Assembly (NCBI RefSeq): GCF_029227915.1
Contig: NC_079875.1
Coordinates: 1,426,001 to 1,490,000, forward strand
Reading direction: 5' to 3'
DNA from: Hydractinia symbiolongicarpus
Taxonomy: Eukaryota > Cnidaria > Hydrozoa > Anthoathecata > Hydractiniidae
DNA length: 64,000 bases
Under the pieces are notes generated by a model, which had not been told where the DNA came from, did not search any database, and saw nothing but the letters and a program-made list of their open reading frames with translations. Position 1 is the stretch's first letter. Every line of letters starts with the position of its first letter. Positions 1 to 10,247 of this stretch are shown here, one piece after another. A program made the position numbers and the translations under genes.

Positions 1-468
1 ACATTTTTGAAAACTACAACTCTCATGCGTTTTAGTGGTGAAAAAATAATTTAAAAATTCGTTCCGGAAATGAGTTTACTCACTGGGTACTTTCCTTGCA
101 TACTTTTGACTATACGGGCCGAGTCCGGGATTTACGGGAAATCGCGAGTTTTCGTTTGCCGGCGATTAAATTTCTTTTATTCAGCGTCTCATCAAAAATG
201 AAAACATTTCTGAAAACTACAAGTCTCATGCGTTTTAGTGGTGAAAAAATAATTTAAAAATTCGTTCCGGAAATGAGTTTACTCACAGGGTACTTTCTTT
301 GTGTACATTCGACTATACTGGCCAAGCCCGGGATTTACGGGAAATCGCGGGTTTTCGTTTGCCGGCGATTAAATCGCTTTCATTAAGCGTCTCATCAAAA
401 ATGAAAACATTTCTGAAAACTACAAGTCTCATGCGTTTTAGTGGTGAAAAAATAATTTAAAAATTCGT

Positions 469-610
469 TCCTGAAATGAGTTTACTCACTGGGTACTTTC
501 CTTGCATACTTTTGACTATACGGGCCGAGTCCGGGATTTACGGGAAATCGCGAGTTTTCGTCTACAAGTCTCATGCGTTTTAGTGGTGAAAAAATAATTT
601 AAAAATTCGT
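469..610 (+). repeat. Truncated 142-bp monomer, copy 1
   Basis: The monomer jumps from TTTTCGT (ending 561) to CTACAAGTCTC (from 562), losing 61 bp that normally hold GCCGGC, the T-rich stretch and the dyad. The same junction occurs at 4763/4764 and 5717/5718, so all three descend from one deletion. There is no obvious microhomology at the junction. Confidence 0.93.
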
Positions 611-943
611 TCCGGAAATGAGTTTACTCACTGGGTACTTTCCTTGCATACTTTTGACTATACTGGCCAAGTCCGGGACTTACGGGAAATCGCGAGTTTT
701 CGTTTGCCGGCGATTAAACTTCTTTTATTCAGCGTCTCATCAAAAATGAAACCATTTTTAAAAACTACAAGTCTCATGCGTTTTAGTGGTGAAGAAATAA
801 TTTAAAAAATCGTTTGGGAAATGAGTTTACTCCCTGGGTACTTTCTTTGTATACTTTTGACTATACGGGCCGAGTCCGGGATTTACGGGAAGTCGCAGGT
901 TTTCGTTTGCAGGCGATTAAACTTCTTTTATTCAGCGTCTCAT

Positions 944-963
944 CAAAAATGAAAACATTTTTG
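944..963. other. 20-bp dyad recurring in the monomers (example)
   Basis: The arms CAAAAATG and CATTTTTG are perfect reverse complements of 8 bp, separated by AAAA. The element recurs at the same register (consensus 99-118). In family-1 monomers with CATTTTTG the match is perfect. In those with CATTTTTAAAAAC it is 7 bp. In CATTTCTG, GATTTCTG and CATTATTG types the right arm is broken. The left arm is much more constant than the right. Whether it forms a hairpin or cruciform, or binds a protein, is inference. It is not a terminator of any gene here. Confidence 0.8.
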
Positions 964-1010
964 AAAACTACAAGTCTCATGCGTTTTAGTGGTGAAAAAA
1001 TAACTTAAAA

Positions 1011-3807
1011 ATTCGTTCCGGAAATGAGTTTACTCACTGGGTACTTTCCTTGCATACTTTTGACTATACGGGCCGAGTCCGGGATTTACGGGAAATCGCG
1101 AGTTTTCGTTTGCCGGCGATTAAACTTCTTTTATTCAGCGTCTCATCAAAAATGAAAACATTTCTGAAAACTACAAGTCTCATGCGTTTTAGTGGTGAAA
1201 AAATAATTTAAAAATTCGTTCCGGAAATGAGTTTACACCCTGGGTACTCTCTTTGTATACTTTTGACTATACGGTCCGAGTCCGGGAATTACGGGAAATC
1301 GCAGGTTTTCGTTTGCCGGCGATTAAACTTCTTTTATTCAGCGTCTCATCAAAAATGAAAACATTTTTGAAAACTACAAGTCTCATGCGTTTTAGTGGTG
1401 AAAAAATAATTTAAAAATTCGTTAGGGAAATGAGTTTACTCACTGGGTACTTTCCTTGTATACTTTTGACTATACGGGCCGATGCCGGGATTTACGGGAA
1501 GTTGCGGGTTTTCGTTTGCCGGCGATTAAACTTCTTTTATTCAGCGTCTCATCAAAAATGAAAACATTTTTAAAAACTACAAGTCTCATGGGCTTCAGTG
1601 GTGAAATAATAATTTAAAAAATCGTTCGGGAAATGAGTTTACACCCTGGGTACTTTCTTTGTATACTTTTGACTATGCGGGCCGAGTCCGGGGTTTACGG
1701 GAAATGGCGGGTTTTCGTTTGCCGGCGATTAAACTTCTTTTATTTAGCGTCTCATCAAAAATGAAAACATTTTTGAAAACTGCAAGTCTCAAGCGTTTTA
1801 GTGGTGAAAAGATAATTTAAAAAATCGTTTTGGAAATGAGTTTACTCACAGGGTACTTTCTTTGTATACATTCGACTATACGGGCCAAGCCCGGGATTTA
1901 CGGGAAATCGCGGGTTTTCGTTTGCCGGCGATTAAACCGCTTTCATTAAGCGTCTCATCAAAAATGAAAACATTTCTGAAAACTACAAGTCTCATGCGTT
2001 TTAGTGGTGAAAAAATAATTTAAAAATTCGTTCCCGAAATGAGTTTACTCACTGGGTACTTTCCTTGCATACTTTTGACTATACGGGCCGAGTCCGGGAT
2101 TTACGGGAAATCGCGAGTTTTCGTTTGCCGGCGATTAAACTTCTTTTATTCAGCGTCTCATCAAAAATGAAAACATTTCTAAAAACTACAAGTCTCATGC
2201 GTTTTAGTGGTGAAAAAATAATTTGAAAATTTGTTCCGGAAATGAGTTTACTCACTGGGTACTTTCCTTGCATACTTTTGACTATACTGGCCAAGTCCGG
2301 GACTTACGGGAAATCGCGAGTTTTCGTTTGCCGGCGATTAAACTTCTTTTATTCAGCGTCTCATCAAAAATGAAACCATTTTTAAAAACTACAAGTCTCA
2401 TGGGCTTTAGTGGTAAAATAATAATTTAAAAAATCGTTTGGGAAATGCGTTTACTCCCTGGGTACTTTCTTTGTATACTTTTGACTATACGGGCCGAGTC
2501 CGGGATTTACGGGAAGTCGCAGGTTTTCGTTTGCAGGCGATTAAACTTCTTTTATTCAGCGTCTCATCAAAAATGAAAACATTTTTGAAAACTACAAGTC
2601 TCATGCGTTTTAGTGGTGAAAAAATAATTTAAAACATCGTTCGGGAAATGAGTTTACACCCTGGGTACTCTCTTTGTATACTTTTGACTATACGGGCCGA
2701 GTCCGGGATTTACGAGAAATTGCGGGTTTTCGTTTGCCGGCGATTAAACTTCTTTTATTCAGCGTCTCATCAAAAATCAAAACATTTTTAAAAACTACAA
2801 GTCTCATGGGCTTCAGTGGTGAAATAATAATTTAAAAAATCGTTCGGGAAATGAGTTTACACCCTGGGTACTTTCTTTGTATACTTTTGACTATGCGGGC
2901 CGAGTCCGGGGTTTACGGGAAATGGCAGGTTTTCGTTTGCCGACGATTAAACTTCTTTTATTTAGTGTCTCTTCAAAAATGAAAACATTTTTGAAAACTA
3001 CAAGTCTCAAGCGTTTTAGTGGTGAAAAGATAATTTAAAAAATCGTTTTGGAAATGAGTTTACTCACAGGGTACTTTCTTTGTGTACATTCGACTATACT
3101 GGCCAAGCCCGGGATTTACGGGAAATCGCGGGTTTTCGTTTGCCGGCGATTAAATCGCTTTCATTAAGCGTCTCATCAAAAATGAAAACATTTCTGAAAA
3201 CTACAAGTCTCATGCGTTTTAGTGGTGAAAAAATAATTTAAAAATTCGTTCCTGAAATGAGTTTACTCACTGGGTACTTTCCTTGCATACTTTTGACTAT
3301 ACGGGCCGAGTCCGGGATTTACGGGAAATCGCGAGTTTTCGTTTGCCGGCGATTAAACTTCTTTTATTCAGCGTCTCATCAAAAATGAAACCATTTTTAA
3401 AAACTACAAGTCTCATGGGCTTTAGTGGTAAAATAATAATTTAAAAAATCGTTTGGGAAATGAGTTTACTTCCTGGGAACTTTCTTTGTATACTTTTGAC
3501 TAAACGGGCCGAGTCCGAGATTTACGGGAAGTCGCAGGTTTTCGTTTGCAGGCGATTAAACTTCTTTTATTCAGCGTCTCATCAAAAATGAAAACATTTT
3601 TGAAAACTACAAGTCTCATGCGTTTTAGTGGTGAAAAAATAATTTAAAAATTCGTTCCGGAAATGAGTTTACTCACTGGGTACTTTCCTTGCATACTTTT
3701 GACTATACGGGCCGAGTCCGGGATTTACGGGAAATCGCGAGTTTTCGTTTGCCGGCGATTAAACTTCTTTTATTCAGCGTCTCATCAAAAATTAAAACAT
3801 TTCTGAA
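1011..3807 (+). repeat. Satellite, mosaic of 6-, 7- and 8-monomer spacings
   Basis: Only 203-bp monomers are present. The rare variant CTATGCGGGCCGAGTCCGGGG occurs at 1673 and 2891, 1,218 bp (six monomers) apart. TTTGCAGGCG monomers start at 814, 2438 and 4062, each 1,624 bp (eight monomers) apart. The two periods overlap, so the stretch is a mosaic of older duplications rather than one clean HOR. Confidence 0.75.
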
Positions 3808-4670
3808 AACTACAAGTCTCATGCGTTTTAGTGGTGAAAAAATAATTTAAAAATTCGTTCCGGAAATGAGTTTACTCACTGGGTACTTTCCTTGCATACT
3901 TTTGACTATACTGGCCAAGTCCGGGACTTACGGGAAATCGCGAGTTTTCGTTTGCCGGCGATTAAACTTCTTTTATTCAGCGTCTCATCAAAAATGAAAC
4001 CATTTTTAAAAACTACAAGTCTCATGCGTTTTAGTGGTGAAGAAATAATTTAAAAAATCGTTTGGGAAATGAGTTTACTCCCTGGGTACTTTCTTTGTAT
4101 ACTTTTGACTATACGGGCCGAGTCCGGGATTTACGGGAAGTCGCAGGTTTTCGTTTGCAGGCGATTAAACTTCTTTTATTCAGCGTCTCATCAAAAATGA
4201 AAACATTTTTGAAAACTACAAGTCTCATGCGTTTTAGTGGTGAAAAAATAATTTAAAAATTCGTTCCGGAAATGAGTTTACTCACTGGGTACTTTCCTTG
4301 CATACTTTTGACTATACGGGCCGAGTCCGGGATTTACGGGAAATCGCGAGTTTTCGTTTGCCGGCGATTAAACTTCTTTTATTCAGCGTCTCATCAAAAA
4401 TGAAAACATTTTTGAAAACTACAAGTCTCATGCGTTTTAGTGGTGAAAAAATAATTTAAAAATTCGTTCCGGAAATGAGTTTACTCACAGGGTACTTTCT
4501 TTGTGTACATTCGACTATACTGGCCAAGCCCGGGATTTACGGGAAATCGCGGGTTTTCGTTTGCCGGCGATTAAATCGCTTTCATTAAGCGTCTCATCAA
4601 AAATGAAAACATTTCTGAAAACTACAAGTCTCATGCGTTTTAGTGGTGAAAAAATAATTTCAAAATTCGT

Positions 4671-4812
4671 TCCTGAAATGAGTTTACTCACTGGGTACTT
4701 TCCTTGCATACTTTTGACTATACGGGCCGAGTCCGGGATTTACGGGAAATCGCGAGTTTTCGTCTACAAGTCTCATGCGTTTTAGTGGTTAAAAAATAAT
4801 TTAAAAATTCGT
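4671..4812 (+). repeat. Truncated 142-bp monomer, copy 2
   Basis: Same 61-bp deletion as at 561/562, with the junction at 4763/4764. It makes the HOR unit 954 bp instead of 1,015 bp. Confidence 0.95.
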
Positions 4813-5624
4813 TCCGGAAATGAGTTTACTCACTGGGTACTTTCCTTGCATACTTTTGACTATACTGGCCAAGTCCGGGACTTACGGGAAATCGCGAGTT
4901 TTCGTTTGCCGGCGATTAAACTTCTTTTATTCAGCGTCTCATCAAAAATGAAACCATTTTTAAAAACTACAAGTCTCATGCGTTTTAGTGGTGAAGAAAT
5001 AATTTAAAAAATCGTTTGGGAAATGAGTTTACTCCCTGGGTACTTTCTTTGTATACTTTTGACTATACGGGCCGAGTCCGGGATTTACGGGAAGTCGCAG
5101 GTTTTCGTTTGCAGGCGATTAAACTTCTTTTATTCAGCGTCTCATCAAAAATGAAAACATTTTTGAAAACTACAAGTCTCATGCGTTTTAGTGGTGAAAA
5201 AATAATTTAAAAATTCGTTCCGGAAATGAGTTTACTCACTGGGTACTTTCCTTGCATACTTTTGACTATACGGGCCGAGTCCGGGATTTACGGGAAATCG
5301 CGAGTTTTCGTTTGCCGGCGATTAAACTTCTTTTATTCAGCGTCTCATCAAAAATGAAAACATTTTTGAAAACTACAAGTCTCATGCGTTTTAGTGGTGA
5401 AAAAATAATTTAAAAATTCGTTCCGGAAATGAGTTTACTCACAGGGTACTTTCTTTGTGTACATTCGACTATACTGGCCAAGCCCGGGATTTACGGGAAA
5501 TCGCGGGTTTTCGTTTGCCGGCGATTAAATCGCTTTCATTAAGCGTCTCATCAAAAATGAAAACATTTCTGAAAACTACAAGTCTCATGCGTTTTAGTGG
5601 TGAAAAAATAATTTCAAAATTCGT

Positions 5625-5766
5625 TCCTGAAATGAGTTTACTCACTGGGTACTTTCCTTGCATACTTTTGACTATACGGGCCGAGTCCGGGATTTACGGG
5701 AAATCGCGAGTTTTCGTCTACAAGTCTCATGCGTTTTAGTGGTTAAAAAATAATTTAAAAATTCGT
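5625..5766 (+). repeat. Truncated 142-bp monomer, copy 3
   Basis: Same 61-bp deletion, junction at 5717/5718, exactly 954 bp after copy 2. The next HOR period (near 6.66 kb) has the intact sequence. Confidence 0.95.
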
Positions 5767-5969
5767 TCCGGAAATGAGTTTACTCACTGGGTACTTTCCT
5801 TGCATACTTTTGACTATACTGGCCAAGTCCGGGACTTACGGGAAATCGCGAGTTTTCGTTTGCCGGCGATTAAACTTCTTTTATTCAGCGTCTCATCAAA
5901 AATGAAACCATTTTTAAAAACTACAAGTCTCATGCGTTTTAGTGGTGAAGAAATAATTTAAAAAATCGT

Positions 5970-7390
5970 TTGGGAAATGAGTTTACTCCCTGGGTACTTT
6001 CTTTGTATACTTTTGACTATACGGGCCGAGTCCGGGATTTACGGGAAGTCGCAGGTTTTCGTTTGCAGGCGATTAAACTTCTTTTATTCAGCGTCTCATC
6101 AAAAATGAAAACATTTTTGAAAACTACAAGTCTCATGCGTTTTAGTGGTGAAAAAATAATTTAAAAATTCGTTCCGGAAATGAGTTTACTCACTGGGTAC
6201 TTTCCTTGCATACTTTTGACTATACGGGCCAAGTCCGGGATTTACGGGAAATCGCGAGTTTTCGTTTGCCGGCGATTAAACTTCTTTTATTCAGCGTCTC
6301 ATCAAAAATGAAAACATTTCTGAAAACTACAAATCTCATGCGTTTTAGTGGTGAAAAAATAATTTAAAAATTCGTTCCGGAAATGAGTTTACTCACAGGG
6401 TACTTTGTTTGTGTACATTCGACTATACTGGCCAAGCCCGGGATTTACGGGAAATCGCGGGTTTTCGTTTGCCGGCGATTAAATCGCTTTCATTAAGCGT
6501 CTCATCAAAAATGAAAACATTTCTGAAAACTACAAGTCTCATGCGTTTTAGTGGTGAAAAAATAATTTAAAAATTCGTTCCTGAAATGAGTTTACTCACT
6601 GGGTACTTTCCTTGCATACTTTTGACTATACGGGCCGAGTCCGGGATTTACGGGAAATCGCGAGTTTTCGTTTGCCGGCGATTAAACTTCTTTTATTCAG
6701 CGTCTCATCAAAAATGAAACCATTTTTAAAAACTACAAGTCTCATGAGCTTTAGTGGTAAAATAATAATTTAAAAAATCGTTTGGGAAATGAGTTTACTC
6801 CCTGGGAACTTTCTTTGTATACTTTTGACTATACGGGCCGAGTCCGAGATTTACGGGAAGTCGCAGGTTTTCGTTTGCAGGCGATTAAACTTCTTTTATT
6901 CAGCGTCTCATCAAAAATGAAAACATTTTTGAAAACTACAAGTCTCATGCGTTTTAGTGGTGAAAAAATAATTTAAAAATTCGTTCCGGAAATGAGTTTA
7001 CTCACTGGGTACTTTCCTTGCATACTTTTGACTATACGGGCCGAGTCCGGGATTTACGGGAAATCGCGAGTTTTCGTTTGCCGGCGATTAAACTTCTTTT
7101 ATTCAGCGTCTCATCAAAAATGAAAACATTTCTGAAAACTACAAGTCTCATGCGTTTTAGTGGTGAAAAAATAATTTGAAAATTCGTTCCGGAAATGAGT
7201 TTACTCACTGGGTACTTTCCTTGCATACTTTTGACTATACGGGTCGAGACCGGGATTTACGGGAAATTGCGGGTTTTCGTTTGCCGGCGATTAAACTTCT
7301 TTTATTCAGCGTCTCATCAAAAATGAAAACATTTTTAAAAACTACAAGTCTCATGGGCTTTAGTGGTGAAATAATAATTTAAAAAATCGT
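5970..7390 (+). repeat. Satellite, end of the 954-bp-type pattern and transition
   Basis: Seven full-length monomers. The first ones follow the 954-bp pattern: TGTGTACATTCG, then AAATCGCTTTC at 6481. The order then switches to a TTTGGG monomer with CCTGGGAAC (6782 onward) and TTCCGG monomers. Nothing other than satellite is present. Confidence 0.75.
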
Positions 7391-7593
7391 TTGGGAAATG
7401 AGTTTACTCCCTGGGTACTTTCTTTGTATACTTTTGACTATACGGGCCGAGTCCGGGATTTACGGGAAATCGCAGGTTTTCGTTTGCCGGCGATTAAACT
7501 TCTTTTATTCAGCGTCTCATCAAAAATGAAAACATTTTTGAAAACTACAAGTCTCATGCGTTTTAGTGGTGAAAAAATAATTTAAAAAATCGT
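7391..7593 (+). repeat. Reference monomer (family 1), 203 bp
   Basis: One complete monomer, counted from TTGGGAAATGAG to the base before the next equivalent site at 7594. Positions quoted elsewhere are numbered from TTTGTATAC as base 1. In order the monomer has: a TATAC direct repeat (GTATAC at 4-9 and TATAC near 17); a G+C-rich stretch with three CGGG words (21-44); TTTTCGTTTGCCGGCGATTA (about 55-74); AAACTTCTTTTATTCAG; the dyad CAAAAATG-AAAA-CATTTTTG (99-118); CTACAAGTCTCATG; two A6 runs with AATTT between them (150-167); the hypervariable TTNNNG site (about 170-175); and GAAATGAGTTTACTCCCTGGG. G+C of the consensus is 76 of 203. Confidence 0.93.
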
Positions 7594-8202
7594 TCGGGAA
7601 ATGAGTTTACACCCTGGGTACCCTCTTTGTATACTTTTGACTATACGGGCCGAGTCCGGGATTTACGGGAAATCGCAGGTTTTCGTTTGCCGGCGATTAA
7701 ACTTCTTTTATTCAGCGTCTCATCAAAAATGAAAACATTTTTAAAAACTACAAGTCTCATGGGCTTTAGTGGTGAAATAATAATTTAAAAAATCGTTTGG
7801 GAAATGAGTTTACTCCCTGGGTACTTTCTTTGTATACTTTTGACTATACGGGCCGAGTCCGGGATTTACGGGAAATCGCAGGTTTTCGTTTGCCGGCGAT
7901 TAAACTTCTTTTATTCAGCGTCTCATCAAAAATGAAAACATTTTTGAAAACTACAAGTCTCATGCGTTTTAGTGGTGAAAAAATAATTTAAAAAATCGTT
8001 CGGGAAATGAGTTTACACCCTGGGTACCCTCTTTGTGTACTTTTGACTATACGGGCCGAGTCCGGGATTTACGGGAAATCGCAGGTTTTCGTTTGCCGGC
8101 GATTAAACTTCTTTTATTCAGCGTCTCATCAAAAATGAAAACATTTTTGAAAACTACAAGTCTCATGCGTTTTAGTGGTGAAAAAATAATTTAAAAATTT
8201 GT
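7391..8202 (+). repeat. 406-bp dimer, two tandem copies
   Basis: Units 7391-7796 and 7797-8202 each hold a TTTGGG/CTCCCT monomer followed by a TTCGGG/CACCCT monomer with CCCTCTTTG. The copies are nearly identical; one visible change is TTTGTATAC to TTTGTGTAC near 8035. Confidence 0.88.
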
Positions 8203-8405
8203 TAGGGAAATGAGTTTACTCACTGGGTACTTTCCTTGTATACTTTTGACTATACGGGTCGAGACCGGGGGTTACGGGAAATTGCGGGTTTTCGTTTGCC
8301 GGCGATTAAACTTCTTTTAATCAGCGTGTCATCAAAAATGAAAACATTTTCGAAAACTACAAGTCTCATGCGTTTTAGTGGTGAAAAAATAATTTAAAAA
8401 ATCGT

Positions 8406-9217
8406 TCGGGAAATGTGTTTACACCCTGGGTGCTTCCTTTGTATACTTTTGACTATACGGGCCAAGTCCAAGATTTACGGGAAATCGCAGGTTTTCGTTT
8501 GCCGGCGATTAAACTTCTTTTATTCAGCGTCTCATCAAAAATGAAAACATTTTTGAAAACTACAAGTCTCATACGTTTTAGTGGTGAAAAAATAATTTAA
8601 AAATTCGTTCTGGAAATGAGTTTACTCACTGGGTACTTTCCTTGTATACTTTTAACTATACGGGCCGAGTCCGGGATTTACAGGAAATCGCAGGTTTTCG
8701 TTTGCCGGCGAGTAAACTTCTTTTATTCAGCGTCTCATTAAAAATGAAAACATTTGTGAAAACTACAAGTCTCATGCGTTTTAGTGGTGAATAAATAATT
8801 TAAAAAATCGTTCGGGAAATGTGTTTACACCCTGGGTGCTTCCTTTGTATACTTTTGACTATACGGGCCGAGTCCAAGATTTACGGGAAATCGCAGGTTT
8901 TCGTTTGCCGGCGATTAAACTTCTTTTATTCAGCGTCTCATCAAAAATGAAAACATTTTTGAAAACTACAAGTCTCATACGTTTTAGTGGTGAAAAAATA
9001 ATTTAAAAATTCGTTCTGGAAATGAGTTTACTCACTGGGTACTTTCCTTGTATACTTTTAACTATACGGGCCGAGTCCGGGATTTACGGGAAATCGCAGG
9101 TTTTCGTTTGCCGGCAAGTAAACTTCTTTTATTCAGCGTCTCATCAAAAATGAAAACATTTGTGAAAACCACAAGTCTCATACGTTTTAGTGGTGAAAAA
9201 ATAATTTAAAAATTCGT
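8406..9217 (+). repeat. Second 406-bp dimer, two tandem copies
   Basis: Units 8406-8811 and 8812-9217 each begin with the unusual monomer carrying AAATGTGTTTACACCC, GGGTGCTTCC and AGTCCAAGATTT, followed by a TTCTGG monomer with TACTTTTAACTATACGG. A partial third copy of the TTCTGG monomer follows to about 9.3 kb. This dimer differs from the one just upstream. Confidence 0.87.
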
Positions 9218-9420
9218 TCTGGAAATGAGTTTACTCACTGGGTACATTCCTTGTATACTTTTAACTATACGGGCCGAGTCCGGGATTTACGGGAAATCGC
9301 AGGTTTTCGTTTGCCGGCGATTAAACTTCTTTTATTCAGCGTCTCATCAAAAATGAAAACATTTTTAAAAACTACAAGTCTCATGGGCTTTAGTGGTGAA
9401 ATAATAATTTAAAAAATCGT

Positions 9421-10247
9421 TTGGGAAATGAGTTTACTCCCTGGGTACTTTCTTTGTATACTTTTGACTATACGGGCTTAGTCCAGGATTTACGGGAAAT
9501 TGCGGGTTTTCGTTTGCCGGCGATTAAACTTCTTTTATTCAGCGTCTCATCAAAAATGAAAACATTTTTGAAAACTACAAGTCTCATGCGTTTTAGTGGT
9601 GAAAAAATAAATTAAAAAATCGTTCTGGAAATGAGTTTACTCACAGGGTACTTTCTTTGTATACATTCGACTATACGGGCCAAGCCCGGGATTTACGGGA
9701 AATCGCGGGTTTTCGTTTGCCGGCTTATTAAACCTCTTTCATTAAGCGTCTCATCAAAAATGAAAAAATTTTTGAAAACTACAAGTCTCATGCGTTTTAG
9801 TGGTGAAAAGATAATTGAAAAAATCGTTTCGGAAATGAGTTTACTCACAGGGTACTTTCTTTGTATACATTCGACTATACGGGCCAAGCCCGGGATTTAC
9901 GGGAAATCGCGGGTTTTCGTTTGCCGGCGATTAAACAACTTTCATTAAGCGTCTCATCAAAAATAAAAACATTTCTGAAAACTACAAGTCTCATGCGTTT
10001 TATTGGTGAAAATTAATTTAAAAAATCGTTCGGGAAATGAGTTTACTCCCTGGGTACTTTCTTTGTATACTTTTGACTATACGGGCCGAGTCCGGGATTT
10101 ACGGGAAGTCGCGGGTTTTCGTTTGCCGGCAATTAAACTTCTTTTATTCAGCGTCTCATCAAAAATGAAAACATTTTTAAAAACTACAAGTCTCATGGGC
10201 TTTAGTGGTGAAATAATAATTTAAAAAATCGTTCGGGAAATGAGTTT
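9421..10247 (+). repeat. Satellite with family-2 doublet and ATTGGTGAAAATTAATTT monomer
   Basis: A family-1 monomer is followed by two family-2 monomers, the first with a one-base insertion (CCGGCTTATTAAACC near 9720), and then by the ATTGGTGAAAATTAATTT variant at about 10,001. That variant carries a one-base deletion and recurs later at HOR spacing (near 12.84, 20.34, 22.17, 23.39, 25.21, 26.83, 39.42, 41.04, 42.66, 44.28, 47.24 and 49.07 kb), so it is a useful marker of HOR register. Confidence 0.82.

Larger units (their letters stand above)
1..1010 (+). repeat. Left-edge copy of the 954-bp-type HOR
   Basis: The order of monomer types matches 4203-5210: a TTCCGG monomer, then a family-2-like monomer with TGTGTACATTCG and AAATCGCTTTCATTAAG (near 371), then the 142-bp truncated monomer, then one with ACTGGCCAAGTCCGGGACTT, then a TTTGGG monomer with TTTGCAGGCG. 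It lies 4,202 bp upstream of the tandem 954-bp pair, separated from it by unlike monomer orders. Confidence 0.8.
4062..5969 (+). repeat. 954-bp HOR, two tandem copies (4 monomers + 142-bp monomer)
   Basis: Copies 4062-5015 and 5016-5969 showed no difference on the lines I compared. They share private variants: AATTTCAAAATTCG, TTCCTG, AAATCGCTTTCATTAAG and GTGGTTAAAAAATAATTT. Each contains the truncated monomer. The pattern starts upstream near 3.8 kb and goes on to about 6.66 kb, where the corresponding monomer (6591 onward) is full length. Near-identity suggests a recent duplication. Confidence 0.92.

Noticed and set aside
814-1008. Repeated 64-codon open frame (and the 71-codon minus-strand frame) as a multigene peptide family
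   Set aside because: The frame is part of the satellite monomer, recurs at 203-bp multiples, starts mostly at TTG or GTG, lacks any promoter or recognised domain, is disrupted by non-triplet indels, and is open on both strands.
3850-3870. Heat-shock element (TTCCGGAA, nTTCnnGAAn) as in stress-induced satellite transcription
   Set aside because: Only two of the three or more units needed are present, and the motif is absent from most monomer types, which carry TTCGGG, TTTGGG or TTCTGG.
7441-7460. RNA polymerase III B box (GGGCCGAGTCC, 9 of 11 matches to GGTTCGANNCC-type), suggesting a tRNA-derived SINE origin
   Set aside because: No matching A box at the usual upstream distance, no tRNA-like folding arms, and family 2 (GGCCAAGCCC) lacks the match.
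7440-7510. CENP-B box
   Set aside because: TTTCGTTTGCCGGCGAT keeps TTCG but lacks the core A and most of CGGG. GTTCGGGAAATGAGTTT keeps TTCG and A but not CGGG, and its TTCG is itself variable among monomers.
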